This document shows positions 25,232 to 33,195 of a stretch of 64,000 nucleotides of DNA, piece after piece. How positions within the stretch are numbered: position 1 is the stretch's first letter; each line of letters begins with the position of its first letter. Under the pieces are notes generated by a model, which was not told the DNA's origin, did not search any database, and was given only the letters and a program-made list of their open reading frames with translations. Source of the stretch: Parapedobacter sp042666505 (GTDB taxonomy: Bacteria > Bacteroidota > Bacteroidia > Sphingobacteriales > Sphingobacteriaceae); NCBI RefSeq assembly GCF_042666505.1, contig NZ_JBHTDN010000005.1, positions 124,001 through 188,000 on the forward strand, given 5' to 3'. The position numbers and the translations under genes are program-made.

Positions 25232-27418
25232 ATGAAAAAAAATTTACTTTTCATATTAATAATAGTTTCCGTTTCCTCCTTCCCCGCATTCGCCCAGCAG
25301 AAAGTAAAAGATAATACGCTGTCCGGTGAAGTGTTACCGGATAAAGACGCACTGCTGGAATTGGAAAGTACCAACAAAGGGCTGCTACACGCTAGGGTCC
25401 GGCTAATCCAATCGGATGATGCTGCTCCGCTGTCGCAGCATCGTGCTGGTATGATGGTATACAATACGGCCACTGTGAATGATGTGGTTCCCGGTATTTA
25501 TTACAACAACGGTAACCGTTGGATACTAGTAGCCGGAGGAGGCGTTACGCCCATTAACTACAATCCCGTTACCTATGAGCTTACGTACGTCGATATAAAA
25601 GGCGGCACCCATACCATCAATTTGGAAGAAGTAGTAAAGGCAGTGGAGACGGTGACGGTGCTCGGTTACGACGCGGTTGCTCACCAGCTATCCTACCAGG
25701 ACGAGGACGGAACCCCGCATACGCTAGACCTGAACGTCGGAACGTTGAGGTTTGATGATCAAACGAATGTGCTTGCCTATACCAGTGAAAATGGAACGAT
25801 CACCAACATTCCGCTTAACAATACATCTCTTACCTACGATCCTTCGCTAGGTATATTGAGATACGTCAACACCTTAGGCCAACTTCAAGAGTTTAATCTT
25901 TCGGATGTTGTGGATCAGTTCGAAACCGTAACCACGTTGTCTTACGATTCCGATACACACGTACTTGCTTATGTGGACGAGAATCGTGTTTCGCACACGT
26001 TCAATCTCGATGTTGGGCGGTTGACCTACGATAAAGCGGCAAATACACTTCTTTATACAGCTGAGGATGGGACGGTACTGACAATCCCAATGAATGAAAC
26101 CGGCCTGACTTATGACGCTACCTCGGGAATACTTACTTATACCAATTCACTAGGTATAAAGCAAGCTGTTGATCTTAAAGCGACCAACATCGCATACAGC
26201 AACGCAAACAGCGGCCTGACGGCAACCGAGGTCCAGGCAGCAATCGACGAACTGGCCGGTGGACAGGGCAACATCGACCTGGTGGACAACGGGGACGGGC
26301 ACGTCACGCTGGTCANNNNNNNNNNNNNNNNNNNNNNNNNNNNNNNNNNNNNNNNNNNNNNNNNNNNNNNNNNNNNNNNNNNNNNNNNNNNNNNNNNNNN
26401 NNNNNNNNNNNNNTACACCTTCACCGACGCTAAGGGACTTCTGGAAGAGATCGACACCAACGCCGATGCCATCGCATACAGCAACGCAAACAGCGGCCTG
26501 ACGGCAACCGAGGTCCAGGCAGCAATCGACGAACTGGCCGGTGGACAGGGCAACATCGACCTGGTGGACAACGGGGACGGGCACGTCACGCTGGTCAAGC
26601 CCGACGGCACAACAGCCAAGGTGGCCAAGTCGGACGTGACCCCCAACGGTGACGGCACCTACACCTTCACCAACAACGACGGCGGCGATGTCACCATCGA
26701 CGCGAACACCCTCACCATCACCGAGGCCGGCGGGGTATACACCTTCACCGACGCTAAGGGACTTCTGGAAGAGATCGACACCAACGCCGATGCCATCGCA
26801 TACAGCAACGCAAACAGCGGCCTGACGGCAACCGAGGTCCAGGCAGCAATCGACGAACTGGCCGGAAATATCAACTCGGCAGACGCTTCAAACGGATTAC
26901 ATATTGAAACGGTAGACCCCGCTACAGAAGGACACGTAAAACTAGGCGGTCCACTTACTGAAGAAACAACCATCGAAACTGACGCGACAAATACGTTGGC
27001 CATCACCGGCCTACAACCGGGAAACCTTGACCAAGATAACCTCTTGATGGCCGACGCAAACGGCGTACTAAAAACAGTCTCAACCAACAAATTTGTCCGC
27101 TTCTTTTATATGCCGTCCGTAGTATTTGATACCTCAAACCCCGATCCTACAGGGCCCATGCGTACCAAAAATCTCTACCAAGAGTATGTCAACCAATTTA
27201 CCGGAACAGGCACTCCCGGTTTGGTAGGAAGTACCGGTGCCCCCGAGACCATACCGTATCTGCCGCAAGCCGAAGACCTCTATTACTACATCACCTATTA
27301 CGACGATGATGTATTTGCCGACCTGAGCATCGATGAAAACGGAGTGCTTAGCTATCGTGTTATTGGCCCCGGCACCCCCACATCTTTCATGAATATCGTG
27401 TTCGTAATTAAGGAGTAA
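25232..27418 (+). CDS. Exported repeat-rich surface protein (contains assembly gap)
   Basis: The reading frame is continuous across 98 N, giving a nominal 728 residues; the true length is uncertain. It has a signal peptide (ending FPAFAQ, residue ~22) and an N-terminal head. Two diverged ~91-residue beta-rich repeats follow (about 139-229 and 230-318), then 108-residue repeats that are nearly identical in DNA (about 319-545). A non-repeated C-terminal domain ends the protein. The repeats contain SNANSGLTATEVQAAIDEL, a motif also met in phage tail-fibre-like proteins. No T9SS sorting domain is seen. It is the first gene of a four-gene operon with lectin-like, CHU_C and PorP/SprF genes, which suggests a fibrous adhesin; this is inference. 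Confidence 0.7.
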   Translation: MKKNLLFILIIVSVSSFPAFAQQKVKDNTLSGEVLPDKDALLELESTNKGLLHARVRLIQSDDAAPLSQHRAGMMVYNTATVNDVVPGIYYNNGNRWILVAGGGVTPINYNPVTYELTYVDIKGGTHTINLEEVVKAVETVTVLGYDAVAHQLSYQDEDGTPHTLDLNVGTLRFDDQTNVLAYTSENGTITNIPLNNTSLTYDPSLGILRYVNTLGQLQEFNLSDVVDQFETVTTLSYDSDTHVLAYVDENRVSHTFNLDVGRLTYDKAANTLLYTAEDGTVLTIPMNETGLTYDATSGILTYTNSLGIKQAVDLKATNIAYSNANSGLTATEVQAAIDELAGGQGNIDLVDNGDGHVTLVXXXXXXXXXXXXXXXXXXXXXXXXXXXXXXXXXYTFTDAKGLLEEIDTNADAIAYSNANSGLTATEVQAAIDELAGGQGNIDLVDNGDGHVTLVKPDGTTAKVAKSDVTPNGDGTYTFTNNDGGDVTIDANTLTITEAGGVYTFTDAKGLLEEIDTNADAIAYSNANSGLTATEVQAAIDELAGNINSADASNGLHIETVDPATEGHVKLGGPLTEETTIETDATNTLAITGLQPGNLDQDNLLMADANGVLKTVSTNKFVRFFYMPSVVFDTSNPDPTGPMRTKNLYQEYVNQFTGTGTPGLVGSTGAPETIPYLPQAEDLYYYITYYDDDVFADLSIDENGVLSYRVIGPGTPTSFMNIVFVIKE
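26188..26865 (+). repeat. Tandem 324-bp in-frame repeat within the surface protein gene
   Basis: One full unit (26414-26737) is flanked by a copy entering the N gap (26188-26315) and a partial copy (26738-26865). Where they can be compared the copies are identical in DNA. The units are visibly more GC-rich than the rest of the gene. The diverged repeats further upstream are not alike at DNA level. Confidence 0.92.
26316..26413. other. Assembly gap (98 N) inside the tandem repeat
   Basis: If the gapped unit had the 324-bp length of the intact one, 140 bases would be missing rather than 98. The N run is therefore probably an estimate, and the real number of repeat units may be larger than shown. 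The frame is kept either way (140 and 98 differ by 42). Confidence 0.95.
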
Positions 27419-27424
27419 GTGGAA

Positions 27425-29299
27425 ATGAAGGGATTGAAAAAGCTGGTCATACACCGTCGATTGGGTGATTTTAATGCCATTCTCCGCGTGGCCTTGCTGG
27501 TCGTGGCAAGTACCACGTACTTCCAAACCAGCAAAGCCCAGTTTACCATCATTGACGACCTCAGGGGAAATAACTATCCCGATATCGTGGTGGGTGGACC
27601 CGGAGCTACACAAGGCAAAGCTTATTTTACTTCCGGCATCGATGACCCGGTAGGTAGCGGGTGGCTCAGGCTGACGCGAGATCAAAACAATCAGCGCGGC
27701 TTTGCATACATCGACCGTTCTTTCCCTTCGGGCATGGGCGTATTGATTGATTTTGAATACAAAATGTGGCGAAGTCACAGCGATGGCACCTACAACGGGG
27801 CCGATGGATTGAGTGTATTTCTTTTTGATGCCACAGCAGATTTTCGTTTGGGCGGGTATGGAGGGTCCTTGGGCTATGCGCCAAACACGGCAGGGGGTGT
27901 TCCGGAGGGATTGGCAGGCGGCTATGTGGGCGTCGGGCTTGATGCCTATGGTAACTTTTCAAATCCTACCGAAGGTCGTATTGGCGGTTCAGGAAGAAGG
28001 GCAAATTCCATCGTTCTCCGCGGGCCGACTACTGATGGGTCTACCCCAACCAATGAGTATCTTGCCGGTATACAACTGAGTAATAATGCGGCTGCCAACG
28101 AATTAGATTACAACACCCTCACAAGCCAACGTCCCTCAAGCGATATTTTTTATCGCCGGGTACAAATTACGATCATGTACAACCCGAATACAGGGTTTTA
28201 TGACATTACGGTTTGGTGGACCAAAACTCCGGGTGGCACCTTTACCGAGTTGATCACCTATGAAACCACCGATCCGCCTCCACCCACGATGAAGGTAGGC
28301 TTCGCCGCTTCGACCGGCAGCGGGTTTAACTATCATGAAATCCGTAATATCCTGGTGACCACATTGGGAAATTTGCGCACGGTTAAATTGGCGGATAAAG
28401 ATTTCCTGATTCCTACCAATGCGGGTGGGGCCGGATCAAACGAAAATGAAATTTCATACACCATTGAAGTGGTCAATGATACCGACGCGGCTATCGACAA
28501 CATTGCGTTAAGAGATACCATTAAAGATGCCTACGGCAATACGCTTTCGGAAACTACGTTTGACATCACAGGCATCACCGTGCTGGACACCGACGTATTG
28601 ACAGAGACGTCTCCCATTCAGGAAACCGTACCCAATGTGCTCAGCGGAACCGTCAAAATTGCTGCTAAAAAAACTGGACGGATCCGGGTGACAGGAACAC
28701 TGCACCAAACGCCGCCCGGCAATCATGTCGTCAATACCGTCGTGTTAGAGCCGCCTGTAGGAACCGACAACATCGACGAAGACCCGCTAAATAACATCTC
28801 TTCTGTACGGACACCTGTATATGCGGATGGAATAGACCTTATTTTAGGTGACGTAATCCCGGATAGTAAATGCATCAATTACGTCGATGGCAATTTATTT
28901 ACGGTACAGGTTTCCAATCTGGGAACAGATGATGTCAATGTGGGGCAGGAAGAGAATTTTATTTCCGTTAGCATCAGCCATCCGCTGGGTTTTACATTGA
29001 CACCCGTTGATTATTCAGGCTGGGAAGTCGTAAATAGCAATGCCTCAACCCACGAGTTTTTACTGAACAACCCCTCGGAGCCAACCTTAAGACGGGGCTT
29101 TACCCATCCTGATGCCATCCAATTCCGCTTGACCCCACAGCCCACCAGCGTACCCACACTGTCGGCCTATAAGGTAATTGCGGAAGTAACCCAGGCAGAT
29201 GAAGATAGCGGCAATACCGGGAATAACATAAGTGAAGCAACGGTACGCAACTGCGCCACCCTGTCCAACCCGATGATTTATCAACGCGTAAAATGGTAA
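27425..29299 (+). CDS. Exported L-type-lectin-like protein with DUF11-like repeats
   Basis: The 624-residue protein has a hydrophobic signal segment after a charged start (ending TSKAQ). Its first domain (about residues 40-310) resembles legume-lectin-type carbohydrate-binding domains, with GFAYIDRSFPSGMGVLIDFE, the DGADGLSVFLFD-like NGADGLSVFLFD motif, and GGSLGYAPN. It continues with beta-sandwich repeats of DUF11 type (ISYTIEVVNDTDAAIDNIAL; VNTVVLEPPVGTDNID; FTVQVSNLGTDDVNV). No sorting domain is seen at its C terminus. The ATG at 27425 is 6 bp after the stop of the repeat protein. It overlaps the next gene by 7 bp. Confidence 0.75.
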   Translation: MKGLKKLVIHRRLGDFNAILRVALLVVASTTYFQTSKAQFTIIDDLRGNNYPDIVVGGPGATQGKAYFTSGIDDPVGSGWLRLTRDQNNQRGFAYIDRSFPSGMGVLIDFEYKMWRSHSDGTYNGADGLSVFLFDATADFRLGGYGGSLGYAPNTAGGVPEGLAGGYVGVGLDAYGNFSNPTEGRIGGSGRRANSIVLRGPTTDGSTPTNEYLAGIQLSNNAAANELDYNTLTSQRPSSDIFYRRVQITIMYNPNTGFYDITVWWTKTPGGTFTELITYETTDPPPPTMKVGFAASTGSGFNYHEIRNILVTTLGNLRTVKLADKDFLIPTNAGGAGSNENEISYTIEVVNDTDAAIDNIALRDTIKDAYGNTLSETTFDITGITVLDTDVLTETSPIQETVPNVLSGTVKIAAKKTGRIRVTGTLHQTPPGNHVVNTVVLEPPVGTDNIDEDPLNNISSVRTPVYADGIDLILGDVIPDSKCINYVDGNLFTVQVSNLGTDDVNVGQEENFISVSISHPLGFTLTPVDYSGWEVVNSNASTHEFLLNNPSEPTLRRGFTHPDAIQFRLTPQPTSVPTLSAYKVIAEVTQADEDSGNTGNNISEATVRNCATLSNPMIYQRVKW

Positions 29300-30885
29300 T
29301 AGCGCCAACAACCCTGTCTTTTAAGAAAACCCTATCTCAGGTGATGTGGTTTTTTCTGGTATGGTCGGCAGCTTTGCCAATCTCTAACGCCCAAACGGGT
29401 GCCGGGAGCACCACTGCCGATAACTCAACCGTCGTTATCGCTCCCGAAACAGTGGAACTCCGCTTCGCCGAAACCAGCTACTTCGGTCCAAATACGTATT
29501 GGGAAATCAATGGCACACTCGAGATCTGGAGCCGCAACATCTGGATTGCGCCAACTGCCAGGTTTACGGGGACGGGCAAGATCATCATCCATGACCCGGG
29601 CACCAATCCGTTCTATGAAGATGCACCCCCTGGCCCTACGCAAATTGATGGCAACAATGGTCGGCCTATTGGTGTAGCCATTGAATTGCGCAACCCCAAC
29701 AACCTCGTATTGGCGGATATCGTCAATCCAGGGTACGACATTGCCCTTCCAGCCGATAAGCCGCAGGCAGCAGCCCTGCATGTCAACGGGGCGTTTGCGT
29801 TTGCTGTCGACAGCGGAGACCTCATACTCAACGGCCATGATTTATATATCGGCACAGCAGGTAGCTTACTCGGCTACAGTCGGCACCGAATGGTAGTCAC
29901 CGGCAATAGCATAGCAGGCCATATAGCGAAGGCTTACTCAGCTACGCTTCCCTTCACCTTTCCGGTGGGTATAGCCGAGGGCGACTATACGCCGGCCACC
30001 TTGTCGCCAGCCAGCGTTACTACACTATATGTGGGTGTTCAAGATTACGATGCGTCAGATACGCTCATCACCGAGCGTCAGGCTGAAGCGGGTATGGATC
30101 GCATGTGGCATATCTATGCCGACGAACCCGTTTATGCCGCCTATACCCTGCAGCACAATAGCATCACCAACGGCAGCGCTTATGTAGACGAGCGAGCACA
30201 GCTCGTCCAATATGCCGGCAGTGGCAATTGGGTGGGTGGCAATACGCAACGAATTGCTCAAGGCGTGCATGCGCGAGACTGGGTAGCGGCCGTCTCGGCT
30301 TCCGCAGACGATAGCTGGCTGACCAAATTGATTTCCGGCAGTCGGGGGCCGCTGGCGACCGACGATGAAGGCCAGGGGCCATCTGGCCGGAAGCTTACCG
30401 TCGTAGTACTTGAAAACGATTTGCCGGGCAATAGCTCGATTCTTGTGGGGCGAGTCCGTGTAGTGGTGCATCCTAAAAACGGCACCGTATTCGTCAACAA
30501 CGACGGTAGCATTACATACCAGTCACGCACCGGATTTGTTGGCGATGATACCTTTGTGTATGAAATCACAGACGAAAACGGATCGAAAGATTTCGCCACG
30601 GTACGGATGAATGTTCTGTTGGCTGAACTGCTCATCCCCAATGCCGTTACGCCTAATAGCGACGGCAAAAATGACTTGTTTGTCATCCAGGGGCTTGAAA
30701 ATTATGAGAATGCCGACCTGACGATTTTCAATCGCTGGGGCAATGAAGTGTATCGCAGCCGCAGCTATCAGCAAAATTGGGATGGTGCAGGCGTAAGCGA
30801 TGGCACGTATTATTATCGACTGGTGTTGAAAAAGGACGGCTTGGAGACCATCCATAAAGGGTGGGTGCTGGTAAAGCGCCAATAA
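29293..30885 (+). CDS. T9SS-exported protein with gliding-motility-type C-terminal domain
   Basis: The 530-residue protein has a signal peptide (ending ISNAQ) and a central beta-rich region. A cadherin/VCBS-like domain follows (about residues 353-440, with VVVLENDLPGNSS, GSITYQSRTGFVGDDTFVYE and TDENG). The last ~85 residues are a CHU_C-type domain (NAVTPNSDGKNDLF, TIFNRWGNEVY, NWDGAGVSDGTYYYRL). That domain is the T9SS type-B sorting signal, for which a PorP/SprF partner is usually encoded nearby, as it is here 13 bp downstream. It overlaps the lectin-like gene and is probably translationally coupled with it. Confidence 0.9.
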   Translation: MVIAPTTLSFKKTLSQVMWFFLVWSAALPISNAQTGAGSTTADNSTVVIAPETVELRFAETSYFGPNTYWEINGTLEIWSRNIWIAPTARFTGTGKIIIHDPGTNPFYEDAPPGPTQIDGNNGRPIGVAIELRNPNNLVLADIVNPGYDIALPADKPQAAALHVNGAFAFAVDSGDLILNGHDLYIGTAGSLLGYSRHRMVVTGNSIAGHIAKAYSATLPFTFPVGIAEGDYTPATLSPASVTTLYVGVQDYDASDTLITERQAEAGMDRMWHIYADEPVYAAYTLQHNSITNGSAYVDERAQLVQYAGSGNWVGGNTQRIAQGVHARDWVAAVSASADDSWLTKLISGSRGPLATDDEGQGPSGRKLTVVVLENDLPGNSSILVGRVRVVVHPKNGTVFVNNDGSITYQSRTGFVGDDTFVYEITDENGSKDFATVRMNVLLAELLIPNAVTPNSDGKNDLFVIQGLENYENADLTIFNRWGNEVYRSRSYQQNWDGAGVSDGTYYYRLVLKKDGLETIHKGWVLVKRQ

Positions 30886-30898
30886 TTATCGAATCATC

Positions 30899-31906
30899 AT
30901 GAGAAGAATATTCGAAAGCTTGGTACTATTGATCTGCCTACACATTGTGAGCGGTGTACGCGCTCAGCAAAACGTTCAATTTACGCAATATGTATTCAAT
31001 TCCATGAGCGTAAATCCAGCCTATGCCGGATATAAGGAGGAATTATTTGCCCAGCTTGGACTCCGAAGTCAGTGGGTGGATCTGGAAGGCGCACCCCAAA
31101 CAGGGCTGCTATCCTTGGATGGCCTCCTTGATCTGTATGGCCGAAGACTCCACGGTGGTGGCGTACAGATCATGGCCGATCAACTGGGCCCGCAAACCGC
31201 CACTTCTGCTTACCTTAACTATGCATACCGCCTTCGCCTCGACCGGGAGGATACCCAACGGATTAGTTTCGGAGTAGGTGCAGGGGTGACGCAGTACAGC
31301 CTGGACGGCACCAAGATCGTCGTGCTGGACGACGGCGATCAAGCGCTTCCCACCGGGAAAATCAGCAACTTCGTTCCGGATATCCGATTTGGCATTTATT
31401 ACCATAACGCGAAGTGGTACGCCGGGGTCTCAATCATGGATCTCCTTTCCGGTAGCAGCAGTGATAACCTTTTCCGGTGGGATCAAACTACCGTGGATCG
31501 GATCAGACGTCGACGGCACCTGTATATTATTGGGGGTATGTTGGTCGACCTCAGCGAATCCGTAAAATTACGGCCCAGCGTCCTATATAAGGACGATTTT
31601 TCAGGCCCCCCGAGTCTGGATATAAATGCAATGGCCATTTTCAGCGACCGATTGTGGTTGGGCGGCGGCATCCGCACAGGGGCGTCCGCGTTCCGCCGGG
31701 ACTACCAACGGTTTACGGGAACCCGCCTCACGGGTATGAATTCCGTCTCGATCGTCATGCAAGTCTTCGTCTCTGAACGTCTTCGTATCGGCTATTCTTA
31801 TGACTACATGCTGAGCCGCTTGAATGGCTTGCAGAACGGATCGCACGAGGTGACACTGGGGGTCACCTTGGGCAGACCGCTGGACCGCGTTAAGTGTTAT
31901 TTTTAA
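30899..31906 (+). CDS. PorP/SprF family type IX secretion membrane protein
   Basis: The 335-residue outer-membrane protein has a signal peptide (ending VRAQ) and the family's opening motif FTQYVFNSMSVNPAYAGY. Amphipathic strands run to the C terminus (SHEVTLGVTLGR). PorP/SprF proteins help secrete or anchor specific T9SS cargo with CHU_C domains; SprF does so for the adhesin SprB in Flavobacterium johnsoniae. Its place right behind a CHU_C gene fits that role. It ends 7 bp from the stop of convergent fabF, with no clear terminator between. Confidence 0.93.
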   Translation: MRRIFESLVLLICLHIVSGVRAQQNVQFTQYVFNSMSVNPAYAGYKEELFAQLGLRSQWVDLEGAPQTGLLSLDGLLDLYGRRLHGGGVQIMADQLGPQTATSAYLNYAYRLRLDREDTQRISFGVGAGVTQYSLDGTKIVVLDDGDQALPTGKISNFVPDIRFGIYYHNAKWYAGVSIMDLLSGSSSDNLFRWDQTTVDRIRRRRHLYIIGGMLVDLSESVKLRPSVLYKDDFSGPPSLDINAMAIFSDRLWLGGGIRTGASAFRRDYQRFTGTRLTGMNSVSIVMQVFVSERLRIGYSYDYMLSRLNGLQNGSHEVTLGVTLGRPLDRVKCYF

Positions 31907-31913
31907 CGATCGC

Positions 31914-33152
31914 CTATATTTTCCGGAAAACTACGGTGGCATTATGTCCACCGAAGCCAAAGGCATTGCTCATCGCTACATCGACTTTATGGGGCAACGC
32001 CTCGTTTGTCACGATCTGGATGCCCGGCGGGACGTTCTCGTCAAGCGAAACCATGTTGATGGTAGGGGGAATTACCTGTTCGTTAATCGCCTTTATTGCA
32101 ATAATCGCTTCGATAGCACCCGCAGCACCCAATAAATGCCCAGTCATCGATTTAGTCGCACTGATGCGCAGGTTCTCGGTATTACCCAACGCTGCTTTCA
32201 CCGCTTTCAGTTCGCTGATATCGCCGATAGGAGTGGAGGTCGCATGCGGATTCAGGTAATCCACATCGGCAGGGGATACTCCTGCTTCTTTCAGGGCCAA
32301 TTCCATGGCTTTGGACGCCCCGATTCCTTCTGGATGCGGTGCCGTCATATGATAAGCATCGGCTGTCATAGCTGCACCCACCAATTCGGCATAAATATGT
32401 GCGCCGCGTTGTTTTGCATGTTCATATTCCTCCAAAATTAAGGCCCCCGCACCTTCGCCCATCACAAAGCCATCCCGATCACGGTCATATGGCCGGCTTG
32501 CATGCTGGGGATCCGCATTCCGCGCCGACATAGCCTTCATCGCGGAGAAACCGCCGATAGACGCCGGCGTAATCGGCGCTTCGGAACCGCCGGTGACAAA
32601 TACTTTCGCTTTGCCCAACTTGATGTAATTGAATGCGTCCATTAAAGCTGTGTTCGAGGTGGCACACGCCGAGACGGCCGTATAGTTGATGCCTTGCAAT
32701 CCAAACTTCATAGAAATCATTCCGGACGCTAAATTGACGATCAGCCGGGGAACGAAAAACGGGCTGAAACGAGGTGTATATCCGTCGTTAACATATTGGG
32801 TCACCTCCTGTTCGAACGTCTCCATGCCGCCCTGGCCTACCCCCCAAATCACGCCGATGTCAAACGGATCCAGGGTAGAAACATCCAACCCGGCATCTTC
32901 CAGGGCCTCCGATGCCGAATACAATGCATATTGCGTAAAGAGGTCGCTCCGTTTTATTTCATTCCGGTTCAGGTAGTGCTCTGGCGAAAAGCCTTTTACT
33001 TCGCAAGCAATCTGCGTGCGGAATTGGCTTGCATCAAACCGTGTGATGGACCCTGCTCCGCTTACACCGTTCACAACGTTTTGCCAAAACGTTTTTACAT
33101 CGTTGCCTAATGGCGTAACGGCTCCCATGCCGGTAATGACCACTCTTGTCAT
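31914..33152 (-). CDS. fabF: Beta-ketoacyl-ACP synthase II (FabF)
   Basis: The 412-residue condensing enzyme has the catalytic Cys in VSACATSN, the first His in HATSTPIGD and the second His in SMTGHLLGAAGAIE. It extends acyl-ACP chains with malonyl-ACP in fatty-acid synthesis. The length is normal. It lies 43 bp downstream of the czcA remnant on the same strand. A CAAAAATA sequence (33170-33177, TATTTTTG on the minus strand) could be its own -7 box, but no -33 element is seen at 20 bp. No acpP gene is adjacent. Confidence 0.95.
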   Translation of the reverse strand: MTRVVITGMGAVTPLGNDVKTFWQNVVNGVSGAGSITRFDASQFRTQIACEVKGFSPEHYLNRNEIKRSDLFTQYALYSASEALEDAGLDVSTLDPFDIGVIWGVGQGGMETFEQEVTQYVNDGYTPRFSPFFVPRLIVNLASGMISMKFGLQGINYTAVSACATSNTALMDAFNYIKLGKAKVFVTGGSEAPITPASIGGFSAMKAMSARNADPQHASRPYDRDRDGFVMGEGAGALILEEYEHAKQRGAHIYAELVGAAMTADAYHMTAPHPEGIGASKAMELALKEAGVSPADVDYLNPHATSTPIGDISELKAVKAALGNTENLRISATKSMTGHLLGAAGAIEAIIAIKAINEQVIPPTINMVSLDENVPPGIQIVTNEALPHKVDVAMSNAFGFGGHNATVVFRKI

Positions 33153-33195
33153 AATATCAATTTTTCCGGCAAAAATAGCAAATTAAACCGGTTGG

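Noticed and set aside
26188..26865. CRISPR array or mobile element
   Set aside because: The repeats are 324 bp long, directly adjoining and in frame within one gene, with no spacers, transposase or terminal inverted repeats.
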